Assembly (NCBI GenBank): GCA_030533405.1
Contig: JAUNJF010000010.1
Coordinates: forward strand, 1 to 64,000
Reading direction: 5' to 3'
Origin: Eubacteriales bacterium
Lineage (GTDB): Bacteria > Bacillota > Clostridia > Lachnospirales > Lachnospiraceae
Length of the DNA: 64,000 nucleotides
Shown: in pieces, positions 33,643 through 42,888 of the stretch
Layout: every line of letters begins with the position of its first letter
How positions within the stretch are numbered: position 1 is the first letter of the stretch
Translations under genes and position numbers: made by a program
Notes under the pieces: generated by a model
Databases searched by the model: none
The model's input: the letters and a program-made list of their open reading frames with translations, nothing else
What the model was told of the DNA's origin: nothing

Positions 33643-34482
33643 TTATTCATTACCACTCATTGGATTCCAAAGCTTTTTCAGTGTTTCTCCAATTCCGTCA
33701 AATAAGATGACTGCCAATAACAACATGACCCCAGGAAAGACTGCCATCCACCATTTACCAGTTGTGATATAGTTCATGGATTCAGAAAGAATCACTCCGA
33801 TGGCTGGTGTTTCCTTCGAAAGTCCAAATCCCAAAAAAGTGATGGATGCTTCATGCATAATGGCATGTGGAAATAGTAATACAAGGCCAATCAAATAGGC
33901 AGGGAGTACATGTGGAACCATATGGTGTAGTGCAACCTGAAATGGTGATTTCCCCATACGATAAGCAGCCTGTACATACTGTGAAGATTTTAGTTGTAGA
34001 ACCTCCTGACGTACGATTCGGGTAAGACCTGGCCAGTGCGTAAATGCAACCGCACAGGTAACACCCAAAGCTCCTTTTCCAAGCATATAGGAAACAAGTA
34101 TTAACAGAACAAGATGAGGAAGTCCCATGCAAAGGTCCACTAGTAATTTTACAGTTCGATCCACCCAACCACCAAATACAGCAGATGCGATGCCGAGGAT
34201 GAGTGCGACAACAGAACTAAATCCTGCAGCAAGCAAACCAATCACCAAACTGTTGGATAAGCCCTTGATACAACGTTTGAACATATCTCTACCCATAGCA
34301 TCCGTTCCGAACAAGTGGCTGGCGCTTGGGCTTAGTAATTTGTTTTCATAATGAACAGCGTAATCGTTTGGATTCATTGCAAGTCCCCAAATAAAAATGC
34401 CAATTAGATAGATAGCAGCAATTGCAATAAAACAAGCAAGTAATACGCGTCGATTCAAAAAGGATCTTTGTGTTTTTTTCAT
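33643..34482 (-). CDS. Opp/Nik-type ABC permease (DppC/NikC-like)
   Basis: The 279-residue binding-protein-dependent permease has about six membrane segments, an N-terminal VLLACFIAIAAIYLIGIFIW, SHLFGTDAMGRDMFKRCIKG and the EAA-like loop VQAAYRMGKSPFQVALHHMV. It overlaps the next permease gene by 4 bp. Its stop abuts the hairpin element. Confidence 0.88.
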   Translation of the reverse strand: MKKTQRSFLNRRVLLACFIAIAAIYLIGIFIWGLAMNPNDYAVHYENKLLSPSASHLFGTDAMGRDMFKRCIKGLSNSLVIGLLAAGFSSVVALILGIASAVFGGWVDRTVKLLVDLCMGLPHLVLLILVSYMLGKGALGVTCAVAFTHWPGLTRIVRQEVLQLKSSQYVQAAYRMGKSPFQVALHHMVPHVLPAYLIGLVLLFPHAIMHEASITFLGFGLSKETPAIGVILSESMNYITTGKWWMAVFPGVMLLLAVILFDGIGETLKKLWNPMSGNE

Positions 34483-35456
34483 GCTTCATCCTCCCGAATT
34501 CTTGGATCAAAGACGCCGTATAAAAGGTTGGCAATTAAATTTCCACTAAATACAAAGATTGCGCTTAACAATGCAATTCCCATCAACAACGGTGCATCTC
34601 CGTTTAATGCAGCTGCTGTCGTTGCAGTTCCGATGCCTGGATAAGCAAATACATTTTCAGCAAGCGCCATACCGCCAAATAATTCGCTAAAGGAAGCGAA
34701 CTGTAATGTAATTGCTGGAAGTGCAATATTTCTTAAAACGTGTCTTGTAATAATCTGTCTTTCGTTTTCTCCACGTGTACGTGCGTAGAGAACAAAGTCA
34801 GAATTGATGATTTCAATTAATCGTTGTCTGGTGTATAAAACGACTTCACTGATGTTGGCAACCGTAAGGGTTACAACTGGCAAAATTAAATGGTGAATTC
34901 GGTCAGCCAGAGTAATCTCGGAGGCTAATTTCCCCATAGGAACGGCCATGCCAATTGGAAAAAGTCCTAATTTAACTGCGAAAATAACAAGAAACATCAG
35001 ACCGAGCCAGAAGGTTGGAGCTGATTTCATTGTCAGACAGAAAAATTTGACAATGCGATCAAAAATCCCCCCTTGTCGGATACCACAAATGGTTCCAATG
35101 ATAAAACCAAAGATGCCAGAAAATAACCAAGCGAGTAACATTAGGATTGCGGAGTACGAAAATCGTTCCATAATTACCTGAATAACTGGTTTTTTGTAGG
35201 TAATGGATGTACCCATATCACCGTGCAACAAATTTACAACCCAGGTCAAAAATCGTTGTGGAAGAGGATCATTTAATCCCCAATACTCGGCAATCTGTTT
35301 CTTTGCCTCTACAGAAAGTGTTGAATTTGTCCCGATATACGATACCAAAGGATCAATCGGGGACTTTGCAATTAAAATAAATGCAAATAAGCATACTAAG
35401 AATAAAAGAAGTAGCATGCGTAGGAATTCCAATAAAAATTTCTTTTTTTTGCGCAT
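34479..35456 (-). CDS. Opp/Nik-type ABC permease (DppB/NikB-like)
   Basis: The 325-residue product has six membrane segments, the N-terminal YIGTNSTLSVEAKKQIAEYW and GLNDPLPQRFLTWVVNLLHG typical of DppB/NikB, and the EAA loop DFVLYARTRGENERQIITRH. It follows the binding-protein gene across a stable hairpin. Confidence 0.88.
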   Translation of the reverse strand: MRKKKKFLLEFLRMLLLLFLVCLFAFILIAKSPIDPLVSYIGTNSTLSVEAKKQIAEYWGLNDPLPQRFLTWVVNLLHGDMGTSITYKKPVIQVIMERFSYSAILMLLAWLFSGIFGFIIGTICGIRQGGIFDRIVKFFCLTMKSAPTFWLGLMFLVIFAVKLGLFPIGMAVPMGKLASEITLADRIHHLILPVVTLTVANISEVVLYTRQRLIEIINSDFVLYARTRGENERQIITRHVLRNIALPAITLQFASFSELFGGMALAENVFAYPGIGTATTAAALNGDAPLLMGIALLSAIFVFSGNLIANLLYGVFDPRIREDEA

Positions 35457-35470
35457 ATATTTACCCCCAA

Positions 35471-35504
35471 ACAGGACTGAACTTCAATGTGAAGTCAGCC
35501 CTGT
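35471..35504 (-). other. Intercistronic hairpin
   Basis: ACAGGACTGAACTTC and GAAGTCAGCCCTGT pair with few mismatches between the binding-protein and permease genes, with no U run on the minus strand. Such hairpins often protect the upstream mRNA and raise binding-protein levels; this is inference. Confidence 0.6.
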
Positions 35505-35534
35505 GTTGTTCTGATTATATATAGTCTATATCAT

Positions 35535-37226
35535 TTATTCGTTTAGTGTCCAGTCTTTTAAGTTACAAATGATTGGACTACCGTGTCCGTGTGGATGTGG
35601 AATCTGTGTATCTACGGAAATGTTAAGTCCGTCTTTTACAAAATAGCTATGCTCAATGTTAACAAGGAAGAGATAAGGATATTCCTGTTCTCCCATTTTC
35701 TGAGCTTCCTTCCATGCATTGTTTGCATCTTCTATCGATGAAGCAGAAATTGCTTTTTCGATCGCCTGATCGACTTGTTTATTTGTGAATCCACTTACAT
35801 TCGCATACTGTGCTTCTAAAAACATGTCTGAATGGTAAAGCGAATAAATGACAGTTGGACTAAACTGTCCCCATCCCCAAACAATTGGAGTTGTATTTTC
35901 TTCTGCTTCTGCAACATCCCAGGATTCGTTTCGAACTGTGATTTCTATGCCGAGTGCTTTTGCATTTTCAGCTAAAGCGGTAGCAAGCTTGTATCGATCT
36001 TCATCACTTCCTGGTGCAATAATTGAAAATGCGCATTTTACACCATCTTTTTCGCGAATGCCATCATTGTCAGTATCTACCCAGCCGGCTTCTTCTAAAA
36101 GAGCGTTGGCTTCGTCTACTTTATTATCTTCATAATTTTCTGTATTTGCCCATACCAAGTTATCAGTAAAGTTTACGGATGGAACACCCTCGCCATTAAA
36201 TGCGTTATTGATAATTGTCTGGCGATCAATACCGATTGCAAGGGCTTTTCTTACTGCGATGTCGGATGTTACTTCATTTCCAACCTGATATTCTGTTCCT
36301 GCGCTATCTTTCATCGTCTGAGGCTTAAGGGTTGGAAGACTGATGTTACGAACGTCCATGGTTTCTAATTTTTCAAGAGACATACCGTCGATATTTTCAT
36401 TGATATAGGTCGAACTAACCATAACAACATCCATTTGTCCAGATACCGCATTGGAGTATGCTGTATCCTGATCCATGGAAATGATATTGACCTGTTCAAT
36501 ATCTGGCTGAGCACCATGATAATTCTCATTGATTTGTAAAATAATCTGCTGGTTTGCATCGTATTGTACCACCTTGTAAGCACCAGTGCCGATTGGTGTA
36601 GTATCAAATGTCTCGCTGCTATACGCATCACTTGGTACAATCTGAAGCATGGCAGTTGTATCAACAAATGGTGAATATGCCTCTGACAACTTAAATTCTA
36701 CTGTATAATCGTTAACAGCAGTAACAGAAGCCAATTTAGAAAGGTCAACGTTTTCATTTAAACCAGGATTGTCCATGACCTGTTGATATGTAAATACAAC
36801 GTCTTCTGCTGTAAAGTCACTACCGTCACTAAAGTGAATATCTTTATTTAATTCGTATGTATGGGTAAGTGCATCATCACTCACGGACCAGTTGCTTGCC
36901 AAAGAACCAACGTATTCAGAGTTTGCATTTACTTGAAGCAGGGCTTCGTTGACAAGTGGATATCCATAACACATAAATCCCTTGATTGGATCCATACTCT
37001 CATCAAAAATGGTTCCCCCAATATAAACGTTGATACTTTCATTTGCATCATCGGAAGAATCTGCTGTGTCACCTGATTCTATGGCATCTGATGCTTCAGA
37101 AATCATTTGATTGTTATTTGTTGATTCGTTTGTGTTTGAACTTGTAGCTCCACAACCAGAAAGCATACCTGCTGTAAGAAGCATTGCTAAAAATGTAGAA
37201 CTATTTTTTTTCCAATTCTTTTTCAT
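35535..37226 (-). CDS. Solute-binding lipoprotein, SBP family 5 (peptide/nickel)
   Basis: The 563-residue product has a signal peptide with lipobox LSGC (cysteine near residue 25) and an acidic S/N/D-rich linker. The family-5 features are THTYELNKDIHFSDGSDFTA and TSDIAVRKALAIGIDRQTII. The extreme C-terminus has an unusual IPHPHGHGSPIICN motif that could help bind metal. The ligand, peptide or nickel chelate, is not decided by sequence alone. ATG 37226 follows GGGAG; the longer frame is not supported. First gene of the importer operon. Confidence 0.88.
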   Translation of the reverse strand: MKKNWKKNSSTFLAMLLTAGMLSGCGATSSNTNESTNNNQMISEASDAIESGDTADSSDDANESINVYIGGTIFDESMDPIKGFMCYGYPLVNEALLQVNANSEYVGSLASNWSVSDDALTHTYELNKDIHFSDGSDFTAEDVVFTYQQVMDNPGLNENVDLSKLASVTAVNDYTVEFKLSEAYSPFVDTTAMLQIVPSDAYSSETFDTTPIGTGAYKVVQYDANQQIILQINENYHGAQPDIEQVNIISMDQDTAYSNAVSGQMDVVMVSSTYINENIDGMSLEKLETMDVRNISLPTLKPQTMKDSAGTEYQVGNEVTSDIAVRKALAIGIDRQTIINNAFNGEGVPSVNFTDNLVWANTENYEDNKVDEANALLEEAGWVDTDNDGIREKDGVKCAFSIIAPGSDEDRYKLATALAENAKALGIEITVRNESWDVAEAEENTTPIVWGWGQFSPTVIYSLYHSDMFLEAQYANVSGFTNKQVDQAIEKAISASSIEDANNAWKEAQKMGEQEYPYLFLVNIEHSYFVKDGLNISVDTQIPHPHGHGSPIICNLKDWTLNE

Positions 37227-37269
37227 GTAAAAAATCTCCCTACGATATGATAAAATATAATAATAAACG

Positions 37270-37298
37270 ATTATAAAGTATTTTATTAAGAGCAAGAA
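37270..37298 (-). promoter_or_regulatory. Putative promoter of the importer operon
   Basis: On the minus strand TTCTTG (37298-37293), 17-bp spacer and TATAAT (37275-37270). Confidence 0.5.
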
Positions 37299-37344
37299 GC
37301 CCCTTATGGGGATATTACCTATATTAAAAGTGGAGGAAAAAGTT

Positions 37345-37986
37345 ATGACGACGCGAGAAGAGGCATTGGCTTACGGCCTTTCGTTTGAGGATGCATATCA
37401 GGATGCTCCGTTTCATGATCCAAACTGGCAGCTGGTGCGTGTCAGAGGAAGTAAAAAGGCTTTTCTTTGGACATATGAAATGAATGGAGTAGTACATTTA
37501 AATGTCAAGGTAGACCCTGAATGGAAGGATGTTATGCGTGCGCAGTATGAGGCGGTGGTTCCAGGTTATCATCAGAATAAAAAATATTGGAATACCATCA
37601 TTTTAGATGGAAGTATTCCAACGGACGTGATTAAGCGAATGATTGCGGAGAGTTATGATTTGGTAACGGATAGTCCGACAAAGCGAATATATGAGGCGGT
37701 GAAAAAAATACCGAAAGGTTGCGTGGCAACATATGGACAAGTTGCAGAACTGGCGGGTGATAAGAAAATGTGTCGTGCAGTGGGGAATGCACTACATAAA
37801 AATCCGAATCCAGATGAGATTCCTTGTTATCGTGTTGTGAATGCAAAGGGTGAACTGGCTGGTGAGTTTGCATTTGGCGGAGAAGGTGCACAGCAAAAGC
37901 TTTTAGAGGCAGATGGAATAGAGGTTGTTAATCACAGAGTAGATTTGAAGAAATTTGGGATGAAATGGGAAGGAGAAAACAACTAA
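37345..37986 (+). CDS. MmcQ/YjbR-like domain fused to O6-alkylguanine-DNA alkyltransferase
   Basis: The 213-residue protein has an N-terminal DUF419/MmcQ-YjbR part (about 5-105, LSFEDAYQDAPFHDPNWQLV; FLWTYEMNGVVHLNVKVDPE) and a C-terminal MGMT-type domain (TKRIYEAVKKIPKGCVATYG and RAVGNALHKNPNPDEIPCYR). The acceptor motif reads PCYRVV rather than PCHRVV; the cysteine is kept. It may repair alkylated DNA or act as an alkyltransferase-like protein. GGAGG supports ATG 37345. Confidence 0.85.
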   Translation: MTTREEALAYGLSFEDAYQDAPFHDPNWQLVRVRGSKKAFLWTYEMNGVVHLNVKVDPEWKDVMRAQYEAVVPGYHQNKKYWNTIILDGSIPTDVIKRMIAESYDLVTDSPTKRIYEAVKKIPKGCVATYGQVAELAGDKKMCRAVGNALHKNPNPDEIPCYRVVNAKGELAGEFAFGGEGAQQKLLEADGIEVVNHRVDLKKFGMKWEGENN

Positions 37987-38065
37987 AATTGTACGAAAAT
38001 GAGTGCAATCGTGATGAAAATGTAGTAAAATAGTTGTATTAGACAGAATGAAGGAGGGGTTCATT

Positions 38066-39010
38066 ATGGGTAAGATGAAAAAGATGGTAGCAATGTTGTT
38101 AGCGGTATGTATGGTCGTTTCAATGTGTCCTATGAGTTCTGAGGCGGCATCTACAAAGGGACCGGACCTTTCAAAGGGTAATAATTCATTTATCTGTGTT
38201 TATAAAGCAAAGGATAAAGATTGGCACAATTTGTATTATCCAGCGTATCCGAAAACAGTTGAGAAGGTGTCAGGTATTACGTATTCCAAAAAGACAAACA
38301 CCTTGACAATCAAGAATGTGAATAAGCCAAGTGATAAGCTTAGTATCAATACCATGGGTTCAGATTTTAAAATCAAAGTGGTGGGAAAGAATTCTTTATC
38401 ATCGATTTTAGTATGGGGATATGGATATAATGGTTCTGTAGAATTTACAGGAGATGGAACATTAGAGTTAAATAAGAACAAAAAGATTGATACAACTGGT
38501 GTGGAATCAGTACCGCTATTATTGCAGGCTGAGAATTCACCTTCTGTATTGAAGGTAGGTAAGAAGGTTACCTTGAAATGTTATGCAAGTAAGAAGGATG
38601 TTACCAGTGTTGCGATTTTGATGGATTCTGTTAAGACAAAGAGCAAGGTAATTAAGTTCATGAATGGTGCTTCTATTAAGAAGTTTACATCATCAAAGAA
38701 TGAGAATTTAGTGAGAGAGGATTTTGCAATTGTTGAGAGGACAGAAGATAGTGAAACAAAAATGACAACAACAGGAATTAAGCTTACGAAAAAAGGCGAT
38801 ACCAATGTGTACGTGGCAAAACAAATCTATGTGGATGGAAAAACAAAGTATCAGATTTATAAATTGACAGATGAGGAATTTTCTGGTCGTAAAGTTGGTG
38901 AATTTGTAGAAATGGTTGCAGATTATAAGAAAGCAGGATACGCATCAAAATTAGATTTCATAACATATAACTACTATTACAAGGGTAACCTTGTATTAAA
39001 GGGAAAGTAA
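38066..39010 (+). CDS. Secreted protein with carbohydrate-binding-like repeats
   Basis: The 314-residue product has a signal peptide (MAMLL-type hydrophobic core, cleavage after SSEA, about residue 28). The rest is strand-rich with lysine-rich stretches, including ITYSKKTNTLTIKNVNKPSD and NGSVEFTGDGTLELNKNKKI, reminiscent of secreted beta-helix or carbohydrate-binding domains of gut clostridia. No cell-wall anchor motif is visible. Function unknown. AGGAGG precedes the start. Confidence 0.65.
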   Translation: MGKMKKMVAMLLAVCMVVSMCPMSSEAASTKGPDLSKGNNSFICVYKAKDKDWHNLYYPAYPKTVEKVSGITYSKKTNTLTIKNVNKPSDKLSINTMGSDFKIKVVGKNSLSSILVWGYGYNGSVEFTGDGTLELNKNKKIDTTGVESVPLLLQAENSPSVLKVGKKVTLKCYASKKDVTSVAILMDSVKTKSKVIKFMNGASIKKFTSSKNENLVREDFAIVERTEDSETKMTTTGIKLTKKGDTNVYVAKQIYVDGKTKYQIYKLTDEEFSGRKVGEFVEMVADYKKAGYASKLDFITYNYYYKGNLVLKGK

Positions 39011-39045
39011 TGTAAGGAATTATTTGTAAAATACGGAACGATAAG

Positions 39046-39076
39046 TACCGATCTTTCGAAAGAAGGATCGGTATTT
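39046..39076 (+). terminator. Rho-independent terminator
   Basis: TACCGATC and GATCGGTA pair, extended by TTTC/GAAA, with a T4 tail. It lies after the secreted-protein gene. Confidence 0.7.
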
Positions 39077-39094
39077 TGAGGTAGGAGGAACACA

Positions 39095-39895
39095 ATGGAT
39101 AAGATAATTGTAAATATGACAAATTGGGAAATCATGGTACGAGATGGGAAATATAATCTTTCGGGAACAGCAGATTTCCACCCGATACTAGGGAAGTACG
39201 CATATGTAGCGCATACTTCTCCTTTGATCGCGTATCAATTTTTGGATGGTATTTTAACATATGAGACCCAGAATACAATTTACATTTGTCCATTGAAATA
39301 TATGGAGGTGAATCCATATAAAAATGTTGAAGTTGAATATAAGCAGGAATTGGCAAGACAGGCAGATGAATCCGATGATATATTAGATCGATTGGTTGCA
39401 ACTTTAGCGAAAATCTCTATCGGTGACGTTGAAGAGGATGAGTTCGTAAAGCAGATACAATTGCTTTGTGAAGTAGGACAAGAAGAAATACAAGAGACCA
39501 TGCAAGAAGATGATGATAGATTATGTGAAATCGTTGCAGCATATGAAAATGCTGTTTATATGGAAGTTTCCAATACGATTGCAGGAGATAAGCTTGCGTA
39601 TCATATTGGTGAATATTGTGGTGTAAAATACCCTAAATTACATGCGGAATCCGTGCAGGATGGTATCATTTACACGAAGTCCGCATGTGAAGGGGATGAC
39701 AGTTGTGAATTTGATTTTCGATATCTGTCAGATGGTTCGACACAGATGGAAACCTGCGGTTGGTCAGAAAACATTAAACAGGTAATCATCAAAAATATGA
39801 AACGCGAACCGATTGTATTTAATCATGAAATGATTGCTCCGAAGGAGCTTAAAATATTTACCATAATGACCATTTCAGAAAGAGTATTTTTCTAA
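39095..39895 (+). CDS. Uncharacterised protein with a possible ATC-hydrolase/V4R-like region
   Basis: The 266-residue product is acidic, has no membrane segment, and includes a segment ending SACEGDDSCEFDFRY near 207-221. That motif resembles the cysteine-containing end of V4R and L-2-amino-thiazoline-carboxylate hydrolase families, but nothing else confirms it. GTAGGAGG precedes the start. Function unknown. Confidence 0.5.
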   Translation: MDKIIVNMTNWEIMVRDGKYNLSGTADFHPILGKYAYVAHTSPLIAYQFLDGILTYETQNTIYICPLKYMEVNPYKNVEVEYKQELARQADESDDILDRLVATLAKISIGDVEEDEFVKQIQLLCEVGQEEIQETMQEDDDRLCEIVAAYENAVYMEVSNTIAGDKLAYHIGEYCGVKYPKLHAESVQDGIIYTKSACEGDDSCEFDFRYLSDGSTQMETCGWSENIKQVIIKNMKREPIVFNHEMIAPKELKIFTIMTISERVFF

Positions 39896-39917
39896 TAATA
39901 CGCTATCGTTTGAAATG

Positions 39918-40376
39918 CTATTTTTCATGGTTATGATCTATGGCATATATTTTGCTTTCTGCATCCTTGGTGCGTTCATTTGCTGTTTGCTCCAGCTCGG
40001 CGATATGTTTTTTCATGACTGGATAGGTCGTTCGGTCTTTATAAATAAAATACGCAGAACAAATAAACAAAAATATGGCAAGCGCAGATGAAAATGTCTG
40101 AGAAATACCAATTAATGGAAGTGCTTTAGTAATAGTTGCACCAGTACCAATAAGTGATACGATGGTTCTCAGATAGGAGAGATGCGTCTGTTCAATTGCC
40201 AGTTTACTATTAATAAATGCGAGTTCTGTTCTGTGCTTGGAAAGGTTGGTCCGCTCCAACGCCATTTGATTTTGGTTATAGGCAAGTGCAGTTTTCTTTT
40301 TTACAGAACTTGGAATTTCTCTAGGATCAGCAGATTCTATCTCTGTTTTGAATTGAGTAGCGACATTGTTATTCAT
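39918..40376 (-). CDS. DUF202 (YidH-like) membrane protein
   Basis: The 152-residue product has LAFINSKLAIEQTHLSYLRT and IVSLIGTGATITKALPLIGI, the DUF202 signature, followed by two membrane segments (about 73-92 and 100-119). The C-terminus is charged. Start 40376 follows GGGGTGAT; an in-frame GTG lies 9 bp upstream. Function unknown. Confidence 0.8.
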   Translation of the reverse strand: MNNNVATQFKTEIESADPREIPSSVKKKTALAYNQNQMALERTNLSKHRTELAFINSKLAIEQTHLSYLRTIVSLIGTGATITKALPLIGISQTFSSALAIFLFICSAYFIYKDRTTYPVMKKHIAELEQTANERTKDAESKIYAIDHNHEK

Positions 40377-40596
40377 ATAAATCACCCCAATCTAGTGTAT
40401 TTACATATGTTTTGAACGGTTCATGATGTAAGAAAAATATACTCTTATTTTACATTTTTGAGCGTAAAAATACAATTGTTTTTCATGCTGATTTGTCATT
40501 TTAGAAGTCGGTATGACATTTAAAGTTAAAAAATGTATATTTGGGAATATATGTATTTGAAAAAAATATGATTTTCGTATACTGATATCAACAGGA

Positions 40597-40645
40597 AGGT
40601 AATTGCGAAACTCAATTTAGGTTGTTAAGAGTTTCGCAATTACCT
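40597..40645. repeat. Minimal hairpin element (copy C), end repeats only
   Basis: AGGTAATTGCGAAACTC and GAGTTTCGCAATTACCT are perfect 17-bp inverted repeats around a 15-bp loop. This is the element with its interior deleted. It lies between the divergent DUF202 and lipoprotein genes. Confidence 0.85.
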
Positions 40646-40703
40646 AGCCAACATAAAAAGTAGGGAGGATTCCTTATCGTTTTTATATTATAGGAGGTAG
40701 CAT

Positions 40704-42023
40704 ATGAGAAAGTTAGGATTATTCATGGGTGTCATGTTACTTGCATTTAGTGGAACTGGATGTGGAAAAAAGGAAGCGGTAGTGCCTAGTGAAGAAATAG
40801 TAATAGAAGAGAATACAGAAACAGCAGTAAAGGAATATGCGTATGAAAGCATGGATGGAACGAAGATTACGATTCATTCTACAATCGCATCTGATTTCGT
40901 GGATCAGGCAAATATCTATTCTTGTACGCCGATTGTAAAGGACGAGGCATATATAAAGGATTTTGCTAAGAAGCTGTTTGATGGTGGAAATTATGAGGTT
41001 TTAAAACCATACTTTATTTGTTCGGAGGATGAATTGTTTGATTTGGAAGAAGCGGAGAGAGAAAAAATAGACGAAACATTAGGTACAGAATCAGAGAAGC
41101 AATCAATTGTAGAAAATACAATTATTCAAACAAGATATTATTGTGTAGAAAATACAAGCGAAGAAACAATATATTCTCGAGATGAAAGTCTTGTGATGGA
41201 CATGCCAGAAAATGCAATGCTTGTGCATTTAGAATCGGAAAAATATGGAGCATTTGATACATGTCGATTAAGAGGTTATATAAATGGTCAGGAGTGTGAA
41301 TTGTTTTATTATAATATTCCTGGTAATTATTTTTTCCATGTTTATGCTACGGAGCCGACATCGAAGGCTGATGTTTACTGGAACGGAGAAGAAAGCGGGG
41401 ATAATATTTGTAAGAAGGAAGATATTCAAAGCGCCATGCAGGATTTGTTAAAACGTATGGAATTAGATGAATTTGAATTGCAGGATTTCGTTAGTCGTAA
41501 AGAGGGTCAGAAGGAAAATGGTTATCTTGGTGTCGCAAATAGACAAATTGGTGTATTTGGAAGCGAGTATTTATCCATTGGAAGCATTTTTGGTGAAGAC
41601 GATCAGCGTTCGTATATGGAAGGTGTGGTAATGGAGATGGATGAGAATGGCTTAGTACAAATGTTGGTAAATCATCATTATGAGATTGGAAAACCATCGG
41701 AGGCTGTGAATCTTCTTTCGCAACAAGAGATAGAAACAAGTATTTCAAAATCTTTTGATCACTGTGATATTTTGAATCGGTTTATCACGGTTGTACTAAA
41801 TTCAAACCGAAAGGACCTTGAGGTGGAGCAGAAGTTAATGTATATGCCACTTTGGTGTGGCGATGCAGGTTGGCAATATGTTCCGGTATGGACTTTGGTT
41901 ACAGATTGGGATATGGGAGTGAAATCTGAAAATATATATAGAGTAAATAGTGGTGTATTTTCTGTTAGTGCGGTAGATGGAGAGCGAATTGAGTTCTATA
42001 AGGAGGATACGGCTGATAATTAG
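40704..42023 (+). CDS. Large lipoprotein of unknown function (DUF6034-like)
   Basis: The 439-residue product has a signal peptide with lipobox SGTGC (cysteine near residue 20) and an acidic linker. The mature part has aromatic strands such as CGDAGWQYVPVWTLVTDWDM near the end, which resembles the DUF6034 lipoproteins of Lachnospiraceae; not confirmed. AGGAGG precedes the ATG. It is followed by an out-of-frame open segment and then the kinase gene. Confidence 0.65.
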   Translation: MRKLGLFMGVMLLAFSGTGCGKKEAVVPSEEIVIEENTETAVKEYAYESMDGTKITIHSTIASDFVDQANIYSCTPIVKDEAYIKDFAKKLFDGGNYEVLKPYFICSEDELFDLEEAEREKIDETLGTESEKQSIVENTIIQTRYYCVENTSEETIYSRDESLVMDMPENAMLVHLESEKYGAFDTCRLRGYINGQECELFYYNIPGNYFFHVYATEPTSKADVYWNGEESGDNICKKEDIQSAMQDLLKRMELDEFELQDFVSRKEGQKENGYLGVANRQIGVFGSEYLSIGSIFGEDDQRSYMEGVVMEMDENGLVQMLVNHHYEIGKPSEAVNLLSQQEIETSISKSFDHCDILNRFITVVLNSNRKDLEVEQKLMYMPLWCGDAGWQYVPVWTLVTDWDMGVKSENIYRVNSGVFSVSAVDGERIEFYKEDTADN

Positions 42024-42150
42024 GAATATAGAATATTTTGCTTGTACTGATGAAACATGGTATGATTTGTCTAAGGAAGATTCAGCTTCTGTATTTGGAA
42101 AAGAAGGGACATTGAATAACGCGTGTATTAATGCGTTGATGGCGAGGTGA
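42013..42150 (+). CDS. Cryptic 45-codon frame lacking a standard start
   Basis: Overlapping the lipoprotein stop, a frame reads LIIRNIEYFACTDETWYDLS and ends GKEGTLNNACINALMAR at TGA 42148. There is no ATG, GTG or TTG; AAGGAGG lies 7 bp before a CTG at 42013. The protein-like composition and spacing suggest a coding segment, either a remnant of the C-terminus of a protein or a small gene with a rare start. Confidence 0.35.
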   Translation: MIIRNIEYFACTDETWYDLSKEDSASVFGKEGTLNNACINALMAR

Positions 42151-42154
42151 TAAA

Positions 42155-42883
42155 ATGTGGTTAGCAGTTAGCGCAACCATTGTACTTACGATTTGTATTA
42201 TCTTGATTTTGAGACAATATCAAAAAGTAAATGATCGTTATAATGTAATGATGGAAAGTTATCATAATCTTGAGGAATTGAACAGCACGCTTCGTATGCA
42301 ACGACATGATTATCTGAATCATTTACAGGTTGTATATGGATTGTTAGAGGTTGATGAATATGAGGAGTTGAAAGCATATCTGGCACCGGTGTACAAGGAT
42401 ATGCTAAAGACGGGAAAGGCATTACGAACCTCTAAGCCGGCAGTGAATGCATTATTACGAGCAAAATATGCAGAGGCGGAAAATGAAAATATTGATGTCT
42501 ATGTGGAAGTGAAATCAGATTTGCAGGGGTTAGATATACCAGATTGGGAGTTATGTAAGGTGCTTTCTAATATATTGGATAATGCGATTACTGCGCTAAA
42601 AGAAAAGTCTGATAATCGAAAGATTATGATTGATATTACGGAAAGCAAGGCAGAGTATATATTTGAAATAGCAAATAATGGTCCTGCGATAGAGTTGCAA
42701 AAGCAGGAAGAAATTTTTAAACAGGGTGTTACCACAAAGCAGGAAGAAGGACACGGAATGGGACTTTATATTACAAAAGGTGTAGTAAAAAAGTTTGGTG
42801 GTCAGGTTGAACTCAAATCGGATGAACAACTTACTACATTTCGAGTTGTATTTCCAAAGAAAAATGAAGTAGATGAGGGGTGA
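42155..42883 (+). CDS. GHKL sensor kinase (Spo0B/AgrC-like), short
   Basis: The 242-residue product has one N-terminal membrane segment (about 2-19) and then a Spo0B-type phosphoacceptor helix around MQRHDYLNHLQVVYGLLEVD (H near 50) and a C-terminal ATPase domain with NILDNAITAL and GHGMGLYITKGVVKKFGGQV. It has a single membrane pass rather than the multi-pass sensor of AgrC. GAGGTGAT precedes the ATG. It leads an operon with NfeD, FloA and a LytTR regulator. Confidence 0.85.
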   Translation: MWLAVSATIVLTICIILILRQYQKVNDRYNVMMESYHNLEELNSTLRMQRHDYLNHLQVVYGLLEVDEYEELKAYLAPVYKDMLKTGKALRTSKPAVNALLRAKYAEAENENIDVYVEVKSDLQGLDIPDWELCKVLSNILDNAITALKEKSDNRKIMIDITESKAEYIFEIANNGPAIELQKQEEIFKQGVTTKQEEGHGMGLYITKGVVKKFGGQVELKSDEQLTTFRVVFPKKNEVDEG

Positions 42884-42888
42884 TAAAA

